A DNA stretch of 64,000 nt from Mycobacterium florentinum (GTDB lineage: Bacteria; Actinomycetota; Actinomycetes; Mycobacteriales; Mycobacteriaceae): the NCBI RefSeq assembly GCF_010730355.1, contig NZ_AP022576.1:868001-932000 (forward strand), read 5' to 3'. Made by a program: the position numbers and the translations under genes. The first letter of the stretch is position 1; the number at the start of each line of letters is the position of its first letter. Shown piece after piece: positions 57,150 through 64,000 of the stretch. The notes beneath the pieces were generated by a model. The model saw nothing but the letters and a program-made list of their open reading frames with translations. It was not told the origin of the DNA and did no database searches.

Positions 57150-57386
57150 TCAGTCGGCCACGATCGCGGCGGAATTGGAGCACATCTGAGCCCACATCTG
57201 AAAGCCGAAGCGTTCGGCGTCGACACCGTCCTCGATTCCCTGCGCCGGCGTGCGGCCCTCGGTCTCACGGCTGAACTTGCTCGCGTCAGAACTGACCGCA
57301 CCGGCAATGATGAACGCGCTGAAGTCGTCGGCGACGGGTGCCAACTGGGCGCCTACGGTCCCCGCACTGGTTGCGGTCTCAGTCAT
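57150..57386 (-). CDS. small protein of unknown function (78 residues)
   Basis: A 78-residue open frame that starts at an ATG with AGGAG seven bases upstream, in the divergent region before the TetR gene. The sequence (APVADDFSAFIIAGAVSSDA, then RFGFQMWAQMCSNSAAIVAD) has no membrane segment or recognised family. Position and ribosome site argue that it is translated and regulated with the SDR behind it. Confidence 0.65.
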   Translation of the reverse strand: MTETATSAGTVGAQLAPVADDFSAFIIAGAVSSDASKFSRETEGRTPAQGIEDGVDAERFGFQMWAQMCSNSAAIVAD

Positions 57387-57412
57387 ATTTTTACTCCTGA
57401 TTCAAAATTGTG

Positions 57413-57440
57413 ATACCGATCACCGTATTCAGTACGGTAT
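57413..57440. promoter_or_regulatory. divergent TetR operator
   Basis: ACCGTA (57422-57427) and TACGGT (57433-57438) are perfect arms around five bases, and an outer ATACCG (57413-57418) pairs with CGGTAT (57435-57440). It lies between the small gene's start at 57386 and the TetR GTG at 57445, five bases before the latter, as expected of an autoregulatory site controlling both directions. Confidence 0.6.
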
Positions 57441-57444
57441 TTAT

Positions 57445-58107
57445 GTGTCAAGAGATTCTGAAGCACCGGCGAAGCGAGGCCCACGCCCTCGGTTCACCCG
57501 CGAGGAGGTACTGAAGGCGGCGCTGCGAGTGATCGACGCGGAGCCGCCCGAGGCGTTCACGATGCGCCGCGTGGCCGACGAGCTCGGCATGGGCGTGATG
57601 ACCCTCTACGGCTACGTGCGCAACAAAGAGGAGATTCTGGAGGGCGTTACCGTCCTTCTTTTCGCCGAAGCCCATCGCCCGACTTCCACCGTGAACTGGG
57701 ACCAGCAACTCCGCACCGAAGTGCGGACGCTGCACACCATTGGCCGACGGCATCCCAACCTGGTGACCCTGGTGCTCGCCCAACGTTCAGCCACCCCCGG
57801 CATGTTCAGCATCCGCGAGCGGATAGTGGCGGCCCTGCTCGACGCCGGCCTCACCGAAATCCTCGCGCTGCACGGCTTGGGCGTGCTGTGCAACTACGCT
57901 CTTGGTTTCGCCGGAGCGCAGGCGGCCGCGGCGCCGATCGATCTACCCGACCGGATCAGGGAATTGCCTGGGGATACGTTTCCCCGGTTGTCGGCGCTCG
58001 CCGGCAACTACAGCGCCCATCTCAGTGATGAGGCGTTCGAGTTCGGGTTGGATCTACTGGTCAGCGGTCTGCACGCCCAAGTCGCCAAGTGCGCTGCTCC
58101 GAGCTGA
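57445..58107 (+). CDS. TetR-family regulator
   Basis: A 220-residue TetR protein. A basic arm (PAKRGPRPRFTREEVLKAAL) leads into the HTH (RVADELGMGVMTLYGYVRNK, about 35-54), followed by a TetR_C-like ligand domain. GTG 57445 is chosen because an in-frame extension upstream would run through the operator and the divergent gene. It probably represses the small gene/SDR operon and itself. Confidence 0.88.
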   Translation: MSRDSEAPAKRGPRPRFTREEVLKAALRVIDAEPPEAFTMRRVADELGMGVMTLYGYVRNKEEILEGVTVLLFAEAHRPTSTVNWDQQLRTEVRTLHTIGRRHPNLVTLVLAQRSATPGMFSIRERIVAALLDAGLTEILALHGLGVLCNYALGFAGAQAAAAPIDLPDRIRELPGDTFPRLSALAGNYSAHLSDEAFEFGLDLLVSGLHAQVAKCAAPS

Positions 58108-58154
58108 CCGCACAGCCAAGAACTGCTTGACAGGCTGGCAGTAGGGTCGTCCCA

Positions 58155-59921
58155 GTGGCGCACTTGATCGGGGCCGAGGCCGTTCACCTGGAATACCCGA
58201 CCCAAGTGGTTTTCGAGTCGATCTCGCTCGGGGTCAACGACGGCGCGCGCATCGGCATCGTGGGGCGCAACGGGGACGGCAAGTCCAGCCTGCTGCGGCT
58301 GCTGAGCGGTCAGCTGCAGCCCAACTCCGGCCGGGTCACCCAGCGCAGCGGATTGCGAGTCGGCGCGCTGAGCCAGGCCGACACCCTGGACCCGGCGCAC
58401 ACCGTCGGCTGGACGCTGGTTGGCGACCAGCCGGAGCATCAGTGGGCCGGCGACCCGCGCATCCGCGATGTGGTCGGCGGGCTGGTCTCCGATATCGATT
58501 GGGATGCAACGGTTTCCACGCTCAGCGGGGGACAGCGCCGCCGGGTGCAGCTGGCCCAACTGCTGATCGGCGAGTGGGACGTCATCGCCCTCGACGAGCC
58601 CACCAACCACCTCGACATCGAGGGCATCACCTGGCTGGCCGACCATCTGCAGCAGCGCTGGACACGCAACACCGGCGGGCTGCTGGTGGTGACGCACGAC
58701 CGCTGGTTTCTCGACGAGGTCGCCACCACGACGTGGGAGGTGCACGACGGGATCGTTGAACCGTTCGAGGGCGGCTACGCGGCCTATGTGCTGCAGCGCG
58801 TGGAGCGGGACCGGCAGGCCGCCGCGGTGGAGGCCAAGCGGCAGAACCTGATGCGCAAGGAGCTGGCGTGGCTGCGCCGGGGGCCGCCGGCGCGGACCTC
58901 CAAGCCGAAGTTCCGCATCGACGCCGCCAATCAGCTGATTGCCGACGTCCCGCCGCTGCGCAACACCGTCGAGCTGGCCAAGCTGGCGACGGCGCGGCTC
59001 GGCAAGGACGTTATCGATCTGCTCGACGTGTCGGTCTCGTTCGGCGAACGGCCGGTGCTGCGCGACGTCGAATGGCGCATCGCGCCGGGTGAACGGACCG
59101 GCATCGTCGGGGCCAACGGGGCGGGCAAGTCGACGCTGCTCGGGTTGATCGCCGGCACCATCACGCCGGACACCGGGCGGGTCAAGCGCGGCAAGACCGT
59201 TCAGCTCGCGGTGCTCGACCAGCAGGGCGATCGATTGGCCGACATTGCCGACGACCGGATCGCCGACGTGCTGGGCCGGCTGCCCGGCGGCTACGAGGTC
59301 GAGGGTCGCGAGGTCACCCCGGCCCAGCTGCTGGAGCGACTCGGCTTCACCGAGCTCTCCGCGCGCGTGGGCGAGCTGTCCGGCGGGCAGCGGCGACGCC
59401 TGCAGCTGATGCTCACCTTGCTCTCCGAGCCGAACGTCCTGCTGCTCGACGAACCCACCAACGACGTCGACACCGACATGCTGACCGCGACCGAGGATCT
59501 GCTCGACTCCTGGCCGGGCACCCTGATCGTCGTCTCCCACGACCGCTATCTGCTGGAACGCGTCACCGATCAGCAGTACGCGATTCTCGACGGCCGGCTG
59601 CGTCACCTGCCCGGCGGCGTCGACCAGTACCTGCGGCTGTCCGCCCGGTCGACGGGCGCCGCGGAACCGCCGCGGGCGACCCCCGAGCCCGAAGCGATGT
59701 CCGGCGCGCAACGTCGGGCCGCCGAGAAGGAGCTGGCCTCCCTGGACCGCCAGCTCGCCCGGCTGGCTGACCGGATTGCGGCCAAACACGTCGAACTGGC
59801 CGACTACGACCAGTCCGACCACGTCGGCATCACCCGGCTGACGGGCGAGTTGCGCGCCCTGGAAGACGAAGTCTCAACGCTGGAAAGCCGCTGGCTGGAG
59901 CTCTCGGAAATGGTCGAATAG
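58155..59921 (+). CDS. ABC-F family ATPase, full length
   Basis: A 588-residue twin-ABC protein without membrane segments. Two Walker A motifs (GRNGDGKSS near 38 and GANGAGKST near 320), two signatures ([24 protein letters not shown]), and [12 protein letters not shown] and [12 protein letters not shown]alker B motifs are intact. A linker and a C-terminal coiled coil complete the layout. ABC-F proteins act on ribosomes in translation or antibiotic protection. M. tuberculosis has this gene split as Rv1668c/Rv1667c; here it is whole. GTG 58155. Confidence 0.92.
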   Translation: MAHLIGAEAVHLEYPTQVVFESISLGVNDGARIGIVGRNGDGKSSLLRLLSGQLQPNSGRVTQRSGLRVGALSQADTLDPAHTVGWTLVGDQPEHQWAGDPRIRDVVGGLVSDIDWDATVSTLSGGQRRRVQLAQLLIGEWDVIALDEPTNHLDIEGITWLADHLQQRWTRNTGGLLVVTHDRWFLDEVATTTWEVHDGIVEPFEGGYAAYVLQRVERDRQAAAVEAKRQNLMRKELAWLRRGPPARTSKPKFRIDAANQLIADVPPLRNTVELAKLATARLGKDVIDLLDVSVSFGERPVLRDVEWRIAPGERTGIVGANGAGKSTLLGLIAGTITPDTGRVKRGKTVQLAVLDQQGDRLADIADDRIADVLGRLPGGYEVEGREVTPAQLLERLGFTELSARVGELSGGQRRRLQLMLTLLSEPNVLLLDEPTNDVDTDMLTATEDLLDSWPGTLIVVSHDRYLLERVTDQQYAILDGRLRHLPGGVDQYLRLSARSTGAAEPPRATPEPEAMSGAQRRAAEKELASLDRQLARLADRIAAKHVELADYDQSDHVGITRLTGELRALEDEVSTLESRWLELSEMVE

Positions 59922-59926
59922 TCACC

Positions 59927-61225
59927 ATGAGGAGCCAACCCGTTCGCTATCTGCCCGGCGAAGGGTTGCTCGCCCTGTACCGGCTGCGCGGGCCGGTGAT
60001 CAACTCCGGCGTCGGCCGGCACGGCTACACCTATCTGCTCGGACCCGAGGCGAACAAGTTCGTCTTCGCCAACGCCGACGCGTTCAGCTGGGCGCAGACG
60101 TTCGAGAGCCTGGCGATCGTCGACGGGCCCACCGCGCTGATCGTCAGCGACGGGGACGACCACCGCCGTCGCCGCAGCGTGGTGGCGCCGGGGCTGCGGC
60201 ACCGGCAGATCCAGGACTACGTGCAGACCATGGTGTCCAACATCGACACGGTCATCGACGGCTGGCGGCCCGGGCAACGGCTGGACATCTACCGGCAGTG
60301 CCGCTCGGCGGTCCGGCGCAGCACCGCGGAGAGCCTGTTCGGTTCGCGCCTGGCGGCGCACGCCGACTTTCTCGGTGAGCAACTGCAGCCCCTGCTGGAC
60401 CTGACCCATCAGCTGCCCCAGGTGGTGGCGCTGCAGCAGCGCCTCAACTCGCCCGGATGGCGACGGGCGATGGCCGCGCGCACCCGCCTCAACGACTTCA
60501 TCGACACCCTGATCGCCGACGCGCGCACCGCGCCCAGACCCGACGACCACATGATGACCATGCTGATCAACGGCCGCGGCGACGAGGGATATGCGTTGAG
60601 CGACAACGAGATTCGCGATACGATCATTTCGCTGATCACCGCCGGGTACGAGACCACGAGCGGTGCACTGGCCTGGGCGATCTACACGCTGCTGACGCTG
60701 CCCGGCGCGTGGGACAACGCCGCCGACGAGGTACGCCGCGTCCTGGGCGACGAACCGCCGAGCGCGGCCGACCTCGACGCGCTGACCTACCTCAACGGCG
60801 TCGTCCACGAGACGCTGCGGCTGTACTCCCCCGGCGTGATCTCGGCCCGCCGGGGGATGCGCGACCTCCGGTTCGACGGGCACCGCATCCCCGCCGGCCG
60901 ATTGCTGATCTTCAGCGCCTACGTGACGCACCGGCTGCCCGAGGTGTGGCCGCACCCACGCGAGTTCCGGCCGCAGCGGTGGGACCCGGGCGCGGCCGAC
61001 TATCGCAAGCCCGCTCCACATGAGTTCATTCCGTTCAGCGGCGGGTTGCACCGGTGCATCGGGGCGGTCATGGCCACGACCGAGATGACGGTCATGCTGG
61101 CCCGGCTGGTCGCCCGAACCAAGCTACGGCTGCCCGCTCAGCGCATCCGCGCGGCTAACCTCGCGGCGCTGAGTCCCACGCCGGGATTGGTCGTCGATAT
61201 CGCCGAGTCAGTGCCAGCGCAGTAG
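59927..61225 (+). CDS. cyp139A1: cytochrome P450, CYP139 type
   Basis: A 432-residue P450. The I-helix motif is AGYETTS, the K-helix ETLR follows in [11 protein letters not shown], and the heme loop reads [11 protein letters not shown]. It lies between ABC-F and type III PKS genes exactly as M. tuberculosis Rv1666c (CYP139A1), which supports the name. It may hydroxylate a product of the adjacent polyketide synthases. ATG 59927 is six bases after the ABC-F stop, so the two are likely co-transcribed. It overlaps the convergent PKS gene by 18 bp. Confidence 0.9.
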   Translation: MRSQPVRYLPGEGLLALYRLRGPVINSGVGRHGYTYLLGPEANKFVFANADAFSWAQTFESLAIVDGPTALIVSDGDDHRRRRSVVAPGLRHRQIQDYVQTMVSNIDTVIDGWRPGQRLDIYRQCRSAVRRSTAESLFGSRLAAHADFLGEQLQPLLDLTHQLPQVVALQQRLNSPGWRRAMAARTRLNDFIDTLIADARTAPRPDDHMMTMLINGRGDEGYALSDNEIRDTIISLITAGYETTSGALAWAIYTLLTLPGAWDNAADEVRRVLGDEPPSAADLDALTYLNGVVHETLRLYSPGVISARRGMRDLRFDGHRIPAGRLLIFSAYVTHRLPEVWPHPREFRPQRWDPGAADYRKPAPHEFIPFSGGLHRCIGAVMATTEMTVMLARLVARTKLRLPAQRIRAANLAALSPTPGLVVDIAESVPAQ

Positions 61226-62278
61226 CACGAGCTCGGAGGAGAATCCGGGGCCCATCGCAACGATCAGGCCCGGGCTGCCGCCGGTCGGCGGCTTGGCGAT
61301 GGTGTCGCGCAGCACGTGCAGCACCGAGGCCGACGACAGGTTGGCGATCTCACCCAGCGAGCGCCAAGTCAGCTCCAGCGCCTCCGGGGGCAGCTCGAGG
61401 CTCTTGCCGATCGCATCGATCACCTTCGGGCCGCCCGGATGGGCCACCCACGCTTCGATGTCGTCCCTGGTCAGCCCGTGCCGGCCGAGGAATCGGTCGA
61501 CGTCGTCGGCCAGCTGGGCTTCGATCACCGTCGCGAGCTCCGGGGAGAACACGGGCTGCAGGCCGGCGGGGCCGACGTTCCACGCCATGATGTGCAGTGA
61601 TTCCGGGTAGAGCCGGCTGCGCGAGTCGACGACGTCGGGCCCGCTGGGGCGCAGCTGCCGGTCTTGTTCGGCGCGACGATCGCCGACGGCAACCACCGCG
61701 GCCGCCCCGTCGCCGAACATCGCGGTCGAGACCAGCCCCGATACGGTCGGCTTGACCGTGGGGAAGGTCAGCGAGCACAGCTCGACGGAGATCAGCACCG
61801 CGACGCCGTCGGGCGCACCGCGCAGGTAGTTGTGCAGGGAGGCCAACCCCGCCGCACCCGCCGCGCAGCCCAGTCCGAACAGCGGTAACCGGCGCACATC
61901 GGGGCGCAGGCCGACCCGCCCGGCGATGCGGGCATCCAGCGACGGCACCGCGACGCCGGTAACGGTCGTGGTGGCGATCATGTCGACGTCGCGGGGCTGC
62001 AGCCCGGCCTCGTCGAGAGCGCCCAGCAAAGCCTCGCAGCCGAGGTCCACGGCGTTTTCGATGAAGATTTCGTTCGTCTCGGTGAAGTCGGTCAGCGACA
62101 GATAACGCTCGAGGGGAAGGACGAGATGGCGGCTGTTGACCTTCGCGCCGGCGTGCAGACGCCGGACGATCGCTTCGTGCTCTTTGAGAACCGGGAACTC
62201 GACGAATTGGTCGGTAATCTCGCCCTGGCTGTACCGGTTCGGTGGCAGTGCACCGAACACACCTGCGATGACACTCAT
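61208..62278 (-). CDS. pks11: type III polyketide synthase (Pks11 type)
   Basis: A 356-residue chalcone-synthase-like enzyme. The catalytic triad is visible: Cys in FGLGCAAGA, His in VAHPGGPKV and Asn in ANLSSASVL. Related mycobacterial enzymes make alkyl-pyrones from long-chain acyl-CoA and malonyl-CoA. It has the position of Rv1665 between cyp139 and pks9. The start is ATG 62278. Confidence 0.92.
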   Translation of the reverse strand: MSVIAGVFGALPPNRYSQGEITDQFVEFPVLKEHEAIVRRLHAGAKVNSRHLVLPLERYLSLTDFTETNEIFIENAVDLGCEALLGALDEAGLQPRDVDMIATTTVTGVAVPSLDARIAGRVGLRPDVRRLPLFGLGCAAGAAGLASLHNYLRGAPDGVAVLISVELCSLTFPTVKPTVSGLVSTAMFGDGAAAVVAVGDRRAEQDRQLRPSGPDVVDSRSRLYPESLHIMAWNVGPAGLQPVFSPELATVIEAQLADDVDRFLGRHGLTRDDIEAWVAHPGGPKVIDAIGKSLELPPEALELTWRSLGEIANLSSASVLHVLRDTIAKPPTGGSPGLIVAMGPGFSSELVLLRWH

Positions 62279-62425
62279 ACCTGACCTCTACCTAAAACGA
62301 TTCCCCCCCGTTGCACGAAAGCTTATGCGGTCTGGTTCAGTGCCGCAAAGATACGGCTATTCAACATGTGTCGCATATCACTCGCGGTGAGGGACGCGTA
62401 ATCAGGCCTGCCAGCGTGGATTTCG

Positions 62426-64000
62426 TCATTCAGCATCATCCACGTCGTCGGACTCCAACGCCATAGCAATGAGCGCATCGGGGCTCAACGAGTCGATGAC
62501 GTCATCGTCGATCGCGGGAGCGACGAGCTCGGACTCGCCGGCCAGCAGCAGGAGCTTGTCGAGTAAGCCGGTGCGCCGAAGTTCGCGCAGCGGAATTTTT
62601 CTCAGTGCCCGCCACGTCTTCTCGTCGTCGGACTCGCCGCGATCGTCGTGCAGCAGCTGATGCCGGAGTTGTTCGGCCAGCGCCAACGGGGTCGGAAAGT
62701 CGAAGATCAGGGTGCGCGACAAGGCCAACCCGGTGGCGGCCTTGAGGCGGTTGCGAAGTTCGACGCCGGTCAGTGATTCAAAGCCGATCTCGGAGAAGGC
62801 GCGCTCGACATCGATGTCACGACTGCTCGGGTGCCCCAACACGGTTGCCGCATGCGTGCACACCAGTTCCACCAGGTGCCGGCGCTGGTCTTCGGGGGTC
62901 AGCGCCTGCAACCGCTCGGCCAGATCCGCCGCCCGGTCCAACAACGGAGCGGGCGCCTCCGCGCGTAGGCCCAGCCAAAAGCGTTGCCGGGCAAAACCAT
63001 ACGTCGGCAGCTCGACTCGGCGTCCGCCCAGGCCGTGCAGAACCGACGGCCAGTCGACCGTCGCGCCGTGGGCGAATAGTTGCCCGGCCGCGGTCAGCAG
63101 CGTGTCGATTTCGGGCCGGTCCGTGACCAGCGTTGGCACCGCGGCGGCGTGCTCGGTGTTCAGCGACTGCTCCACCGCCGCGCTCAGGCCGGCCGCCGGG
63201 CCCACCTCGGCAAAAACCTTGGCGCCCAGCGATTCCGCCAGCCGCACCCCGTCGGCAAAGCGCACCGGCCGACGCACGTGCTCGGCCCAATACTGCGCCG
63301 ATCCGTAGTCGGCGTCGGCCAATTGACCAGTCACGTTGGATACCAAACCAATCCGCGGCTGATCCGCCTTGATGTCGGATATCAGCCGGGCAAATTCGTC
63401 AATCATGGGCTCTACCAACACCGAATGAAACGCGTGCGACACCGCCAGCCGATGTACCCGCGCGCCGTGGCGCGCCAATCGGTCGGCCACCGCTCCCACC
63501 TGGGGCTCGGCACCCGAAAGCACCACGGAATGCTGCGCATTGACCGCCGCGATCGCCACACCGTCGGCGAGTAGCGGCGTCACGTCGTCCTCGCCGGCCC
63601 CCACCGCGATCATCGCGCCGCCGGCCGGCAGGCCCGCCATCAGGCGCCCCCGCACCGCCACCAACCGCGCGGCGTCGTCCAGCGTGAGTACGCCGGCAAT
63701 GTGGGCCGCGGTGATCTCCCCCACCGAATGGCCCATCACCAGATCGGGATCAGTTCCCCAGCTTTGCAGCAACGCCGCCAATGCCACCTCGATGGCGAAC
63801 AATGCCGGCTGGGCGAACTCGGTGTTCACCAGCAGTTGCGGGTCGAGACCCCAGATCACGTCGCGCAAACCCGAACGCAGCTGCGCATCCAACGCGTCGA
63901 CAGCCTCGTCGAAAGCCCGGGCGAAAACCGGAAACCGTTCGTGGAGCTGCCGGCCCATCCCCGGCCATTGCGAGCCCTGGCCCGGGAATACGAACACGGT
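62426..64000 (-). CDS. pks9: type I polyketide synthase, AT-ACP end (Pks9 type), cut by window
   Basis: The last 524 codons of a modular PKS whose 5' part lies beyond base 64000. The acyltransferase (FVFPGQGSQW, active Ser in GHSVGE) has the specificity motif HAFH, which points to malonyl-CoA. An acyl carrier domain follows with the phosphopantetheine Ser in GFESLTGVELRN. A short acidic C-terminal tail (about 70 residues) may be a docking segment. Its place next to pks11 matches Rv1664 (pks9). A ketosynthase is expected upstream but is not in the window. Confidence 0.88.
   Translation of the reverse strand, partial: TVFVFPGQGSQWPGMGRQLHERFPVFARAFDEAVDALDAQLRSGLRDVIWGLDPQLLVNTEFAQPALFAIEVALAALLQSWGTDPDLVMGHSVGEITAAHIAGVLTLDDAARLVAVRGRLMAGLPAGGAMIAVGAGEDDVTPLLADGVAIAAVNAQHSVVLSGAEPQVGAVADRLARHGARVHRLAVSHAFHSVLVEPMIDEFARLISDIKADQPRIGLVSNVTGQLADADYGSAQYWAEHVRRPVRFADGVRLAESLGAKVFAEVGPAAGLSAAVEQSLNTEHAAAVPTLVTDRPEIDTLLTAAGQLFAHGATVDWPSVLHGLGGRRVELPTYGFARQRFWLGLRAEAPAPLLDRAADLAERLQALTPEDQRRHLVELVCTHAATVLGHPSSRDIDVERAFSEIGFESLTGVELRNRLKAATGLALSRTLIFDFPTPLALAEQLRHQLLHDDRGESDDEKTWRALRKIPLRELRRTGLLDKLLLLAGESELVAPAIDDDVIDSLSPDALIAMALESDDVDDAE

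Noticed and set aside
58008..59822. A 604-codon frame on the minus strand
   Set aside because: Opposite the ABC-F gene, which has all motifs; the composition is that of an antisense shadow.

Overview
The window is high-GC actinobacterial DNA from a Mycobacterium. From about 24.7 kb to the right edge the gene order follows, in inverted orientation, the M. tuberculosis block from roughly Rv1719 down to Rv1664: IclR, cyclase and SDR genes, der, cmk, rluB, scpB, scpA, parA-like, catechol O-methyltransferase, xerD, NUDIX, pyrG, mctB, steA, recN, nadK, tlyA, Rv1693, Rv1692, Rv1691, Rv1690, tyrS, mpg, ABC/TetR genes, Trm112-like, Rv1683-like, ABC-F, cyp139, pks11, pks9. It is not M. tuberculosis. 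An ammonium transporter, an XRE/SDR pair and a TetR/SDR locus are inserted, the genes Rv1704c-Rv1707 are missing, and the ABC-F gene, split in M. tuberculosis, is whole here.

Region 1 (1-22.5 kb) is an accessory catabolic cluster. It holds an alcohol dehydrogenase (cut by the window edge), a ferredoxin, a cytochrome P450, two aldehyde dehydrogenases, two acyl-CoA synthetases, a double-hotdog MaoC hydratase, a crotonase, an acyl-CoA dehydrogenase pair, an LLM F420-type oxidoreductase, an FAD amine-oxidase-like flavoprotein, a carotenoid-cleavage-type oxygenase, a cyclase-family hydrolase, a DapB-like dehydrogenase, two membrane proteins and three TetR-type genes, one without a DNA-binding domain. 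Together these look like oxidative cleavage or hydroxylation of a hydrophobic, perhaps isoprenoid or stilbene-like substrate, then aldehyde oxidation, CoA activation and beta-oxidation-like steps. An AT-rich imperfect palindrome that includes a -10-like TATAGT/TATACT recurs upstream of at least five operons of this cluster and is the strongest sign of a dedicated regulon.

Region 2 (22.5-24.65 kb) is the border of that cluster: a decayed membrane-protein gene, the C-terminal remnant of a tyrosine recombinase, and an intact IS481-family element inserted at the 3' end of a tRNA-Pro(GGG) gene with a 15-bp target duplication. This is the usual anatomy of a tRNA-associated genomic island edge.

Region 3 (24.7-29.2 kb) holds IclR-cyclase-SDR and a divergent XRE regulator/SDR pair. 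Region 4 (29.2-49.6 kb) is the tightly packed housekeeping block, mostly with 1-8 bp stop/start overlaps: ribosome biogenesis, nucleotide synthesis, chromosome segregation and recombination, DNA repair, cell envelope, tRNA charging. A structured non-coding stretch lies between tyrS and a DUF732 gene, the position where I recall the M. tuberculosis sRNA G2. Region 5 (49.6-64 kb) holds ammonium transport, an autoregulated ABC exporter, a lipase/acyl-CoA synthetase fusion, a TetR/SDR locus, ABC-F, CYP139, a type III PKS and the AT-ACP end of a type I PKS.
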